A DNA stretch of 64,000 nt, taken from positions 377,136 through 441,135 of the forward strand of contig NZ_QFFK01000006.1 of NCBI RefSeq assembly GCF_003149455.1, given 5' to 3'. A program made the translations under genes and the position numbers. Positions 16,252 through 25,616 of the stretch are shown here, in pieces; position 1 is the stretch's first letter, and each line of letters begins with the position of its first letter. Below the pieces are notes generated by a model, which saw only the letters and a program-made list of their open reading frames with translations, did not search any database and was not told the origin of the DNA. The DNA comes from Chitinophaga deserti. GTDB taxonomy: Bacteria > Bacteroidota > Bacteroidia > Chitinophagales > Chitinophagaceae.

Positions 16252-17226
16252 ATGAATTTTCGCCTCACTTTCCCGGTGGCTCCGCTGGGGCCTTCCATAC
16301 AGTATTCCGACAAGCTGTTGCTTTCAGGGTCCTGCTTCGCGGAAGAAATCGGCCACCGGCTGGAGCAGCACAAGTTTGATGTTCTGCTCAATCCCAACGG
16401 CATACTTTTTAACCCGCTGAGCATTGCCCAGAGCATGCAGCAGTACCTGGATAACAAACATTATTCGGCAGAAGATCTTTTTCTGCATGAAGACATCTGG
16501 CACAGCTGGGATCATCATTCCCGTTACTCCGGAACGGACAGGGATGTCGTGCTGTCGCAGATCAACGCATCGCAGACGGCAGCATCAACGCGGCTGAAGG
16601 AGGCCGACTGGCTGGTGATCACATTGGGCTCGGCACATGCCTACTATCTGAAGGAGAATAACAGGCTGGTGGGCAATTGCCATAAAGTACCGGAAGCAGC
16701 ATTTACGAAGAAACTGATTCCGGTCGATGAGGTGATTTCTGCGTTGGATAATATGATGCACCGGTTGTTTTTCGTGAACCGGAAAGTAAATATCCTTTTT
16801 ACGGTGAGCCCTGTGCGTTATGCGCGCGACGGTGTGGTGGAGAATAATCTGAGTAAAGCGGTGTTATTGCAGGCAGTGCACCATCTGGTGAATAAATTCG
16901 ACCGGTTGTTTTATTTCCCTGCATACGAGTTGGTGCTGGATGATTTACGGGATTATCGTTTTTATAAGGAAGATATGGTGCATCCCAACGAGCAGGCATT
17001 GCAGTATGTGTGGGAGCACTTCTTAAAAGCCTGTGTACAGCCCGCATCGCAGGATGTAGCCCATCAGATCGCGGAAATCATTCGTGCGAGGGGGCACCGG
17101 CCGTTTAATCCTGAAAGCCCGGGGCATAAACAGTTTATGCTGGCCATGGAAAAGAAAGTAAAGCTACTGCAGGAAAAAAATCCATCTCTGAATTTCGGAG
17201 ACGAATTACTTTTTTTTCGTTCATGA
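16252..17226 (+). CDS. GSCFA domain protein
   Basis: 324 residues. The family-defining motif GSCFAEEIGHRLEQ is at about 24-37; GSCFA proteins are SGNH-hydrolase-like and common in Bacteroidota, with acyl/acetyl-esterase activity suspected but not established. A possible catalytic triad includes the Ser of GSCFA and the late DMVHPNEQALQYVW (Asp and His typical of SGNH block V). There is no signal peptide, so it is probably cytoplasmic. It converges with the MHS transporter gene across a shared terminator. Confidence 0.88.
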   Translation: MNFRLTFPVAPLGPSIQYSDKLLLSGSCFAEEIGHRLEQHKFDVLLNPNGILFNPLSIAQSMQQYLDNKHYSAEDLFLHEDIWHSWDHHSRYSGTDRDVVLSQINASQTAASTRLKEADWLVITLGSAHAYYLKENNRLVGNCHKVPEAAFTKKLIPVDEVISALDNMMHRLFFVNRKVNILFTVSPVRYARDGVVENNLSKAVLLQAVHHLVNKFDRLFYFPAYELVLDDLRDYRFYKEDMVHPNEQALQYVWEHFLKACVQPASQDVAHQIAEIIRARGHRPFNPESPGHKQFMLAMEKKVKLLQEKNPSLNFGDELLFFRS

Positions 17227-17242
17227 AGCAGGAGCTGTAAAT

Positions 17243-17282
17243 AAAAAAAACAGTCTGCCGGAAGGTTACCGGCAGACTGTTT
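17243..17282. terminator. Terminator between convergent GSCFA and MHS transporter genes
   Basis: A 12-bp perfect stem ACAGTCTGCCGG/CCGGCAGACTGT (17250-17261 and 17269-17280). The A tract before it (17243-17250) gives a T tract on the minus strand, so it is strongest for the transporter; on the plus strand only two T follow. Confidence 0.75.
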
Positions 17283-17305
17283 AAAATCCATTGTTCAGAG
17301 AAAGT

Positions 17306-18799
17306 TTATACTTCAGGTTCTTCTTCAAACCCGTCTTTCGATTTTCTTTCGCGGATAAACACAATCCCAATCACCATACAGATCACTGCAACGGCTACAG
17401 GGTAAATCAGCCCGGCGAGGTGGTTATTGTAACGTTGTACAAGCAGTGTTGCAATTGCAGGCAGCATACCGCCGAATACGCCATTGCCGATATGATATGG
17501 CAGCGACATCGATGTATACCGTATGCGGGTAGGGAACAGCTCCACGAGGAATGCTGCTATAGGGCCATACACCATGGTTACGAACACTACCTGTACGAAT
17601 ACGAGGAATATCAGCCAGATGGTTTGGTTCTGGCCTAGCTTAACTTCCTTCGTAACGGGTTTGTTGGCTGTAGTAATTTCAGTGACAGTGGTGCCATCCG
17701 AGTATTCCCGGATTTTACGCGTGTGCTCAACGGGGGCATTGTTCAACAACGTTGTAGTGCTTTCAATACGGTAGCGCTCTGTCATTTCCTGTTTGCGGGA
17801 CAGGTCTACAGTAGCATCCATGGCATGATATATCGGGAAATAACTGATAGCGGCAACGAGCATACCCGCCATCATGATCTTCTTACGCCCGATCTTATCC
17901 GATAAATGTCCGAAGAGAATAAACAGTGGTGTGCCAAAGAAAAGCGCAGTGGCGATGATGATATTGGACTGTATGAACTCCACCTTCATGGTGTTTTGCA
18001 GGAAGGAGAGGGCATAAAACTGTCCTGTATACCAAACTACACCCTGACCCATGGTGGCACCAAACAGTGCCAGCAGCACCAGTTTAAGGTTCTCTTTGTT
18101 CCCGAAGCTTTCTTTCAGCGGGTTTTTGGAAGTTTTGCCTTCTGCTTTCAGTTTGGAGAACAGTGGAGACTCGTGCAGTTTGATCCGGATGTAATAGCTC
18201 ATCAGCACGAGGAATACGCTGAGCCAGAAGGGAATGCGCCATCCCCAGTCGCTAAACGCTTCCGGGGTCATGGAAAGGCGGGTGGCGAGGATAACGCCCA
18301 GCGACACAAAGAGGCCTAATGTAGCCGTGGTTTGGATGAAACTGGTAAAATACCCGCGCCGGTTGGCCGGGGAATGCTCTGCCACATAAGTAGCTGCTCC
18401 GCCGTATTCTCCACCCAATGCCAGCCCCTGGGCCAGCCGGAGGATAAGCACAAGCACGGGTGCCAGATAGCCGATAGTGGCGAAACTGGGTATGAGCCCG
18501 ATAGCGAAGGTGCTGCCGCCCATGATGAGGAGCGTCAGGAGAAAAGTGTATTTCCGGCCTACCATATCGCCCAGCCGGCCGAAAACGATCGCACCAAACG
18601 GACGGACCACGAAGCCGATGGCGAAGGTGGCCAAAGTAGCTATGTAAGCCAGTGTTGGATTGCTGTCAGGGAAGAATTTCTCTGCCAGGATCATGGAAAG
18701 ACTACCGAAAATGTAGAAATCGTACCATTCAATAAGGGTTCCCGCAGAAGAAGCGAATATGACCTGCCAGATATTCTGCTTCGGGTTGGATACATTCAT
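17306..18799 (-). CDS. MFS transporter of the metabolite:H+ symporter (MHS) type
   Basis: 497 residues, twelve helices expected. Typical MFS/MHS motifs: GRLGDMVGRKYTFLLTL between helices 2 and 3, RLAQGLALGGEYGGAA in helix 4, and GHLSDKIGRKKIMMAG between helices 8 and 9. The relatives ProP, KgtP and ShiA import compatible solutes and dicarboxylates with protons. A hydrophilic insert of about 60 residues (from AMDATVDLSRK to VTKEVKLGQNQ) sits between two late helices and is not present in KgtP/ProP. Substrate unknown. A single gene. Confidence 0.88.
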   Translation of the reverse strand: MNVSNPKQNIWQVIFASSAGTLIEWYDFYIFGSLSMILAEKFFPDSNPTLAYIATLATFAIGFVVRPFGAIVFGRLGDMVGRKYTFLLTLLIMGGSTFAIGLIPSFATIGYLAPVLVLILRLAQGLALGGEYGGAATYVAEHSPANRRGYFTSFIQTTATLGLFVSLGVILATRLSMTPEAFSDWGWRIPFWLSVFLVLMSYYIRIKLHESPLFSKLKAEGKTSKNPLKESFGNKENLKLVLLALFGATMGQGVVWYTGQFYALSFLQNTMKVEFIQSNIIIATALFFGTPLFILFGHLSDKIGRKKIMMAGMLVAAISYFPIYHAMDATVDLSRKQEMTERYRIESTTTLLNNAPVEHTRKIREYSDGTTVTEITTANKPVTKEVKLGQNQTIWLIFLVFVQVVFVTMVYGPIAAFLVELFPTRIRYTSMSLPYHIGNGVFGGMLPAIATLLVQRYNNHLAGLIYPVAVAVICMVIGIVFIRERKSKDGFEEEPEV

Positions 18800-18912
18800 A
18801 AAGTGAAATTGTTATCCGGAAAAGATAAAAAATAACCGGAATGTTTCCAACCTTCAGCAGTTTTGCATTGTTTTAACTGTTAACTTTAATCTATTACCTA
18901 CGGAAATACCTA

Positions 18913-21138
18913 ATGCTGCGGACTTTCTTCCTTTTACTGATCATAACATCGGGGCTTTATCCTCAACAGTTGCTGGCCCAGCGGCCTAAAGTAGGGCTCA
19001 CCCTCAGCGGGGGCGGGGCTAAAGGCCTGGCGCATATAGGTATCCTGCAGGCTATCGACAGTGCAGGGCTCCGGGTAGACCTTATCACGGGAACGAGTAT
19101 GGGAAGTATCGTAGGTTCCCTCTACGCCATCGGGTATTCGGGAGACTCCATAGAGATAATGGCCCGGCGGCTCGACTGGAACAGCCTTTTCTCCAATCAG
19201 CCCGTAATGTCCGATATCAGCTACGAAGAAAGAGGGGAGTACAACCGTTACATGGTCGAAATCCCCTTTGAATACGGTCGTCCTAAACTCACTTCAGGCG
19301 TTATTTCCGGGGAGCAGCTCTGGCTTGAATTGGCTAAAATGTGCTGGCCCGTGAGGGATGTAAAGGATTTCTCTAAGTTTAATATTCCCTTTAAATGTAT
19401 TGCCACTGATGTTGCCACCGGCGATATCGTGACACTTGATAAGGGCGAAATTGTGCAATCCATCCGCGCCAGTATGGCCATTCCCTCAGTATTTACGGCC
19501 GTCCGAATCAACGGGCGAAAGCTGGTAGATGGTGGGGTAGTCCGCAATTTTCCCACCATTACCGCCAAAGGAATGGGGGCAGAGATTATTATAGGCTCCA
19601 ACGTTAGCGGCGGCCTGCGGACTGCCGAAGAGCTCATTACTCCCATAGATATCCTCTACCAGCTGGGATTTTATAAAGACGCGGCAGATTTCGTGGAAGC
19701 AAGGAAGATTACTGATGTTTATATAGAGCCGGAGCTGAAAGGGTATTCCGCCGCCAGCTTCAACAGCGTGGATTCCATCATTGAGATCGGAAAGCGGAAG
19801 GGCAGGGAGCTGTATCCTGTATTTAAAAGAATGGCCGATTCCCTGAACGCCCTTTATCCCGAAGCGCCTCCTGAAAAGAACCGTCTACCCCGCGTACCGG
19901 ATATCGAAGTCGCCAATATCACGATCACGGGCCTGGTGCACTCGGATGAAAAGTTCTTCCGCGGCAGGCTGGGGCTTGAGCCTGGCGGCTGCTACTCACC
20001 GGATAAGATCCGCGAAGCCATCCTGAACGTTTACGGTACCCGTTTCTATAAACAGATCACTTATAATCTTCGTCCGCATGGCTATGGCCGCAGCGATCTC
20101 GAAATCCAGGTGGAGGAGAACCCATTGACGTACGTAAAGTTCGCCCTGCACTATAATACCTTTACCAGTGTAAGCGCTATCATAAATATTACGCAGCGTA
20201 ACTTTATTGTGCCGAACAGCCGCGCGCTTGTATCGGCGGCCATCAGTGAAAATCCGCGGCTCCGTGCAGAATTTTTTAAGTACCTCGGCCGTAAACGCAA
20301 TTTAGGCTTTGGGCTGGGGGCTTATTACGAGAATAATCCTTTCAGTTTTTATAGCGATTACCGGAAAATACAGGAGTACCGCAGCAAATATGCCAATGTG
20401 AGCGGTCATTTTCAACTGATGCTGAACCGCGTGATGGCAATCGGCGTAGGTTCCCGCTGGGAATATATGCGTCTGAAACCCAAGATTTCCCCTTTTGTGG
20501 AAATGGATGGTAATACCAATCAGTTTAATTCATTTGTTTATTACGGGCTCAATACGCTCGACCGCAAGCTGTATCCTACCCGTGGTGCCCGCATTGAGAT
20601 GGAAGCAGGTATGGTACATAGCCAGAACCCCGATATCAAGGTAAGGATGGATGGGCAGGAGTTGTCGTTAGACAGTCTGGGTTTCACTTTTGATCATTAC
20701 CAGCGGGTTAATCTCAAAATGAACTACTATTTCCCTATGAGCCGGAAGTCGACCCTGAACCTGAATGCATACGCAGGTTACAATTTCAATTACAACCAGG
20801 CTATTATCAACGATTTCCGGATAGGGGGTGTTACGGATTTCAGCAGGAACCAGGTTCCGTTCGTTGGTTTATACGACGGGGAAATCAATACCCCCAGCGT
20901 TGTATCCCTGCAACTGGGGTGGCAGTATGAAGCATTGCGCAACGTATACGCCATTCCGCGCATTTCTACGGCCCTCTATGATCTCAACGGCATTTCTTCC
21001 ACCAAGTATTATTATGTAACCGGATACGGCCTTACGCTGGCTTATAGTTCCAAGCTGGGCCCATTCGAAGCCACCCTTATGTACAGCGATCAGGCACAGG
21101 TATTAAAAGCCTATGTAAACCTGGGTTTCCATTTTTAA
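18913..21138 (+). CDS. Patatin-like phospholipase with C-terminal outer-membrane beta-barrel
   Basis: 741 residues. After a signal peptide (cleavage near LLAQ, residue 22) comes a patatin domain: oxyanion loop GGGAKG, nucleophile Ser62 in GTSMGS, and catalytic Asp in VDGGVVRN. Then a POTRA-like stretch (about 325-400, IEVANITITGLVHSD) and a BamA/Omp85-type barrel to the C-terminus, which ends in Phe as outer-membrane barrels do (LNLGFHF). This is the architecture of PlpD-type proteins (type Vd autotransporters) except that the Bacteroidota version may stay uncut. Probably a lipid acyl hydrolase at the outer membrane. Confidence 0.9.
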   Translation: MLRTFFLLLIITSGLYPQQLLAQRPKVGLTLSGGGAKGLAHIGILQAIDSAGLRVDLITGTSMGSIVGSLYAIGYSGDSIEIMARRLDWNSLFSNQPVMSDISYEERGEYNRYMVEIPFEYGRPKLTSGVISGEQLWLELAKMCWPVRDVKDFSKFNIPFKCIATDVATGDIVTLDKGEIVQSIRASMAIPSVFTAVRINGRKLVDGGVVRNFPTITAKGMGAEIIIGSNVSGGLRTAEELITPIDILYQLGFYKDAADFVEARKITDVYIEPELKGYSAASFNSVDSIIEIGKRKGRELYPVFKRMADSLNALYPEAPPEKNRLPRVPDIEVANITITGLVHSDEKFFRGRLGLEPGGCYSPDKIREAILNVYGTRFYKQITYNLRPHGYGRSDLEIQVEENPLTYVKFALHYNTFTSVSAIINITQRNFIVPNSRALVSAAISENPRLRAEFFKYLGRKRNLGFGLGAYYENNPFSFYSDYRKIQEYRSKYANVSGHFQLMLNRVMAIGVGSRWEYMRLKPKISPFVEMDGNTNQFNSFVYYGLNTLDRKLYPTRGARIEMEAGMVHSQNPDIKVRMDGQELSLDSLGFTFDHYQRVNLKMNYYFPMSRKSTLNLNAYAGYNFNYNQAIINDFRIGGVTDFSRNQVPFVGLYDGEINTPSVVSLQLGWQYEALRNVYAIPRISTALYDLNGISSTKYYYVTGYGLTLAYSSKLGPFEATLMYSDQAQVLKAYVNLGFHF

Positions 21139-21281
21139 GGCGGGATTACCTCTTAGCTTATGCATGAATTCGCCTGTTTGGGTGTTTAATGCCCCCTTAT
21201 GCGCACAGATCAGCTTCTAATCCAGCATTTGAACCCCCTAAAATACGCCTGCAATTAACCTAAAACGTTATTTCTACATTA

Positions 21282-21413
21282 ATCCTTCATCCATCCTTCA
21301 TCCATCCTTCATCCTTCATCCTTCATCCTTCATCCATCCTTCATCAAACCCTTGCTGTGGCTGAACATGGATGAAGGATGGATGAAGGATGGCAGTAGGA
21401 TGTCAGCAGGTTT
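21282..21413. repeat. 11-bp tandem arrays facing each other as an inverted repeat (array C)
   Basis: 21282-21314 is three exact copies of ATCCTTCATCC, followed by related units made of the same ATCC and ATCCTTC pieces up to 21345. On the right, in steps of 11: GGCTGAACATG (21359), GATGAAGGATG (21370), GATGAAGGATG (21381), GCAGTAGGATG (21392), TCAGCAGGTTT (21403). The two sides include a perfect 23-bp inverted repeat (21291-21313 with 21370-21392) that could form a large hairpin or cruciform. The gap 21139-21589 contains no gene and otherwise nothing I recognise. The core CCTTCATC resembles CCTTCGTC of array A. Confidence 0.88.
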
Positions 21414-21589
21414 TGCAAAATACATCGCTCATGGTTCTGGTGATTTCTTCACCCTTTTATTCACTGTAGCCGCTTAAATCGGCAATATTGATGCGCTAAG
21501 TTGCGTTTTTAATTAAAGATTTGCATTTATTTGCGGGAATGCGGGCTTTTCCCTAACTTGAGCGCTGTTCAACCAAATCTGCCCTGCTT

Positions 21590-22336
21590 ATGCTGAAGGA
21601 AGAACGTCATAACGTAATCCTGCATGAGGTAAACCTCCACAATAAAGTGCTCACGACCTACCTCGTGGACCGCTTAGGCGTGTCTGAAGACACCATCCGG
21701 CGCGATCTCAACGAACTGGCAGAAATGGGCAGGATTATTAAAGTACACGGCGGGGCGCTTTCCAAATCTTTCCACAATTCATTTAGTCCGACAGATGTTT
21801 ATGCCCGTTCGGAAAAGAAGATAATCGCGCATAAAGCCGCACAGATCATAGAAAACGGCATGTTCGTGCTTACCACCGGTGGCACCACCATCCTGGAGAT
21901 GGCTCGGGCATTGCCCCAGCAGCTGCACGCCACTTTCTTTACCGGAAGCTTACCCGTGGCTTATGAATACTCCCAGCATCCGCATATAGACGTGATCCTG
22001 ATCGGAGACCGCCTGCTGAAGAACTCCAAAATAACAGTGGGTGGTGCTGCCATCGAACAAATCAGGCAGGTAAAGGCAGATATATGCTTTCTGGGCACCA
22101 ATGCCATCGACCTCCATGCCGGATTAACCGACAACGACCGGGATGTGGTGCAGATCAAAAAAGCAATGATCGACTCATCTTCCAGGGTAGTATCGCTGGC
22201 CATTTCGGAAAAAATCAATACCGCTCAGCGGCTGAAAGTTTGCAATATCAATAGTATCGATACCATAATAACGGAACTCGGCCCGGATGATGCGCTGATG
22301 AAGCCATACCGTTCCGCAGGACTGGAAATAATCTAA
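21590..22336 (+). CDS. DeoR/GlpR-family transcriptional regulator
   Basis: 248 residues. The N-terminal DeoR helix-turn-helix has the family signature VSEDTIRRDLNELAEMGRI and then KVHGGAL. The C-terminal sugar-phosphate sensor domain (about 75-240) keeps TTGGTT and DICFLGTNAIDLHAGLT. DeoR proteins usually repress sugar or nucleoside operons and respond to a phosphorylated sugar. The next gene, 193 bp downstream in the same direction, is the orphan SusC gene, so the regulator may serve that pair. Array C lies upstream of this gene. Confidence 0.92.
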   Translation: MLKEERHNVILHEVNLHNKVLTTYLVDRLGVSEDTIRRDLNELAEMGRIIKVHGGALSKSFHNSFSPTDVYARSEKKIIAHKAAQIIENGMFVLTTGGTTILEMARALPQQLHATFFTGSLPVAYEYSQHPHIDVILIGDRLLKNSKITVGGAAIEQIRQVKADICFLGTNAIDLHAGLTDNDRDVVQIKKAMIDSSSRVVSLAISEKINTAQRLKVCNINSIDTIITELGPDDALMKPYRSAGLEII

Positions 22337-22425
22337 ATCAGACAGGACAAATTCAACAGAAGAACAGGAAGCCAGGCCCCGGCAAAAATTAAATGACGAA
22401 GAAAGGCTTTACCCCCGACAGCAAT

Positions 22426-22444
22426 CTGCCGCTAAAAACGGCAG
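22426..22444 (+). repeat. Hairpin in the leader of the orphan susC gene
   Basis: CTGCCG (22426-22431) pairs with CGGCAG (22439-22444) around a 7-base A-rich loop. There is no T tract. It could be a leader structure in the DeoR-SusC gap. No gene is seen in 22337-22529. Confidence 0.35.
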
Positions 22445-22529
22445 GTATGGCTCAATGACATCATGTGAACAACATACATCAACCAAAATCGATTCTCCCT
22501 TTCATTTTTTAGTCTAAACCAGATTCGTC

Positions 22530-25500
22530 ATGACAAATCCAATTAGTTATCAGCAAAGAAGGTGGAAAGCATTCTCGTTGCTCCTCTTCTTCCAGCTAAC
22601 GGCCTGTGTGCTAATGGCGCAGGTACGTTTCAGCGGTAAAGTAACCGCCCCGGACGGTTCGGCCATCCCGGGTATTACAGTAGTATTGCGTGCTACTTCC
22701 TCAGGCGCCAATACTGATCAAAACGGACAGTACAATTTTACAACCAACGTTCAGCGGACGAGCTACATCCTCGAGTTCTCCGGCATCGGTTTTAAAACCA
22801 TTTCAAAAACCGTAACCGTAAGTGGTGGTGCCGCTACGGCCGATGCGGTGATGGAAGAAGATGTGTTGAAAATGGATGAGGTAGTAGTAATCGGTTCTTC
22901 CCTCCGCCAGTCGCGTAAGCAACTGGGTAATACGGTGAATTCGGTAGATGCGAAACAACTGCAGAATACAGGCTCCGGTAACCTCAGCGCTTCGCTGCAG
23001 GGTAAGGTACCCGGCGCACAGATCTCCCAGACCTCCGGCGACCCCGCCGGTGGTATCTCCATCCGTATGCGCGGTACCAGCACCATCATGGGTTCTTCCG
23101 AACCACTGTATGTAGTGGATGGTGTGGTGATCAGCAATGCTACCAATAACGTGACCAACCTCAATGTGGCAGGTAACCCCCGGGCCGAATTCGGCACCAA
23201 CCGACTTGCGGATATTAACCCCAACGATATCGAGAAGATCGACGTGATACCCGGCGCTTCCGCTTCCGCGATTTATGGAGCCCGCGCCAGCAACGGTGTT
23301 GTATTAATTACAACCAAATCAGGCAAAACCGGCCAGCTCCGTGTAGAAGTAGGTACAAGCGTAATTATGAACGAACTGCGAAAGAAGGTATATATCTCTA
23401 AGTATGGTAAACAATTCGGTACCGCCGCACTGCGCCTCGGCAATATCAGTGATGTTCCTGCGACCTCGCCGCATGTGGCGTACACCCGGCCCGATGGCCA
23501 GACGCGCCGGCTTGGCACCGACCTGGTAGACGTAACGCGTTACGATTACCAGGATCTGATTTTCCAGCGGGGGCTGGGTACCGACAACTACGTATCCATG
23601 AGTGGCGGTACGGAGAAAACGAAGTACTACTTCTCCGGAGGTTTCTATAAGAACGAAGGTATAATCCGCAATACTGACTTCCGCCGCTTTAACTTTAAAT
23701 CGCGCATTGACCAGATCATTAACAAGTATATTTCCATTACCGGCGGTTTGGCCTATACCAACAGTTTCTCGAACGAGAAGCCCAATGGTAACGTGTTCTG
23801 GAGCCCGATCAACTCCATTAATATCACCAACAATATTTTCAATGCGGAAGAAAGAGATGCTGCAGGCAATCTTAAAGGTGTGGAGCCCACCCGTGTGAAT
23901 CCGCTCAGTGTAATCGAGGATATGCAGCTTACACAGTCTGTTAACCGTGTGATCGGCGACTTCCAGGTGAAGATCAAACCGGCTGAGGGGTTTGGTATTG
24001 ATTACATTCTGGGTGTCGATAATTTTGGGCAGGAAGGTAATAACTTCATCGAGCGCTATCCTTACATCTCCGCGCAGGAAGGGCTTGGATACGCTTCGGT
24101 GGCTAATGTGAATACATTCCTGATTAATAATGACGTGAACATTTCCTACAACGCCAAATTCGGGGACTTCAGTTCGCAGACGAACCTGGGCTTTAACCAC
24201 CAGTATCAGAAAATAACCGGGCAATACAACGAGGGGCGCGATATGCTGCCGGGTATTACCAATATCAGTGGTGCCGCCACCAAACTGGATCCCCGTTATA
24301 CGATGGACCAGCGCCAGATGTACGGTGCCTTTCTGCAGGAAACCTTCGGTTACAGGAACATCGCATTCCTGACTCTGGCCGCCCGTATTGATGGTTCCAC
24401 CAGCTTCCCGGAAGATACGCGCAACTACTGGTATCCCAAAGCCAGTCTTGCGTGGAACCTGAGTGAGATGGACTTCTGGCAGAATATGGGCAGCTGGTTC
24501 TCTTCCGCCCGTTTGAGAGGTTCATGGGGGCTTGCTGGTAACCTGTCTGGCATTGGTTCTTACGACCGCTTCAGTTCATACAGGTCTGCCACCATTAACG
24601 GCATCGCCACTTACAATATTAACCCCGGACTGGGTAACCCGCTGGTAGAACCGGAACGCGCGAGCGAGCTGGAAGGCGGTGTGGACCTTTCTTTCCTGAA
24701 GAACCGGCTGGGCGTTGTATTTACCGTGTATAACAAAAAGATCGTAGGTAATTCGCTGCTCGTAGAGCGTACCCTGGCGCCATCCAGCGGCGGCTCCAGC
24801 CGTGTGGAGAACGTGGGCGACCTTACCAACAAAGGATGGGAACTCGGTATTACTGCCACTGCGGTATCGAACAAAAATCTGACCTGGAACCTAAATGCAT
24901 CCGTAAACCGAAACAAGAACCTCGTAACCTCTTCCAGCCAGGTAACACCTATTACGCTGGTGAATGCTGCCGGTTCGCCATCGGTGATCCTGGCGGGACA
25001 GCCGATCGGCGTATTCTATGGCAACTATTTTGAGCGCGATGCGAATGGTGCATGGGCGGTAGACGCGCAAGGCAGGCCTATTGCTGCAATCAATAACCCC
25101 ACTCAGAAAGTATTGCTGCGTAAGGTGATCGGCAGCCCGCATCCCGATTGGATTGTGAGCTTCGGTAGCGCACTTGCGTACAAGAAGTTAAGCTTCAACT
25201 TCCTCTTCGACGGGGCGCTTGGCCAGGAAATATTCAATGCTGACCGCCGTACCCGCCAGGGTGTAGGTATCGGAGATGTGTCTGAGAAAGAGATCAGGGG
25301 CGAACTGCCAAGAGGGTACATATTTGCGGTATATAATACAGAGGAGTATCGTGTGGAAAGCGGTTCCTATATCAAATTGCGTGAGGTATCTCTCAGCTAT
25401 GAACTGCCTTCACTCGCTAAATGGATCCGTTCCATGTCAGTTTCACTGACCGGCCGTAACCTGGTAAGTTTCGACAGCTACGAAGGCTATGATCCCGAAA

Positions 25501-25598
25501 CTAATGCCGGCGGTAACAGCGCCGTGCTCCGTGGCATCGACTTCGGTAACGTGCCTATCCCGAGAACATATCAATTATCGCTCCGCGCCAGTTTCTAA
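22530..25598 (+). CDS. SusC/RagA-type TonB-dependent outer membrane transporter
   Basis: 1022 residues. Order: signal peptide (to about 32), carboxypeptidase-regulatory-like beta domain (FSGKVTAPDGSAIPGITVV), TonB box region DEVVVIGSS, plug (about 120-235, with GKVPGAQISQTSGDPAGG and the SusC hallmark LYVVDGVVI), then a 22-strand barrel ending in Phe. There is no STN domain, so no anti-sigma signalling is expected. SusC works as the gated channel beneath the SusD lid encoded next. No degradative enzyme follows, so this is an orphan pair whose ligand may be an oligosaccharide, a peptide or another large molecule. Confidence 0.95.
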   Translation: MTNPISYQQRRWKAFSLLLFFQLTACVLMAQVRFSGKVTAPDGSAIPGITVVLRATSSGANTDQNGQYNFTTNVQRTSYILEFSGIGFKTISKTVTVSGGAATADAVMEEDVLKMDEVVVIGSSLRQSRKQLGNTVNSVDAKQLQNTGSGNLSASLQGKVPGAQISQTSGDPAGGISIRMRGTSTIMGSSEPLYVVDGVVISNATNNVTNLNVAGNPRAEFGTNRLADINPNDIEKIDVIPGASASAIYGARASNGVVLITTKSGKTGQLRVEVGTSVIMNELRKKVYISKYGKQFGTAALRLGNISDVPATSPHVAYTRPDGQTRRLGTDLVDVTRYDYQDLIFQRGLGTDNYVSMSGGTEKTKYYFSGGFYKNEGIIRNTDFRRFNFKSRIDQIINKYISITGGLAYTNSFSNEKPNGNVFWSPINSINITNNIFNAEERDAAGNLKGVEPTRVNPLSVIEDMQLTQSVNRVIGDFQVKIKPAEGFGIDYILGVDNFGQEGNNFIERYPYISAQEGLGYASVANVNTFLINNDVNISYNAKFGDFSSQTNLGFNHQYQKITGQYNEGRDMLPGITNISGAATKLDPRYTMDQRQMYGAFLQETFGYRNIAFLTLAARIDGSTSFPEDTRNYWYPKASLAWNLSEMDFWQNMGSWFSSARLRGSWGLAGNLSGIGSYDRFSSYRSATINGIATYNINPGLGNPLVEPERASELEGGVDLSFLKNRLGVVFTVYNKKIVGNSLLVERTLAPSSGGSSRVENVGDLTNKGWELGITATAVSNKNLTWNLNASVNRNKNLVTSSSQVTPITLVNAAGSPSVILAGQPIGVFYGNYFERDANGAWAVDAQGRPIAAINNPTQKVLLRKVIGSPHPDWIVSFGSALAYKKLSFNFLFDGALGQEIFNADRRTRQGVGIGDVSEKEIRGELPRGYIFAVYNTEEYRVESGSYIKLREVSLSYELPSLAKWIRSMSVSLTGRNLVSFDSYEGYDPETNAGGNSAVLRGIDFGNVPIPRTYQLSLRASF

Positions 25599-25616
25599 TC
25601 TCAAATGAATTGTAAC

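Noticed and set aside
21282..21413. Insertion-sequence or transposon ends
   Set aside because: The inverted repeat is made of short tandem units, there is no transposase between or beside the arms, and no target duplication is seen.
23319..24224. 301-codon frame antisense to the orphan susC gene
   Set aside because: Antisense shadow of a clear SusC coding region with no family features.
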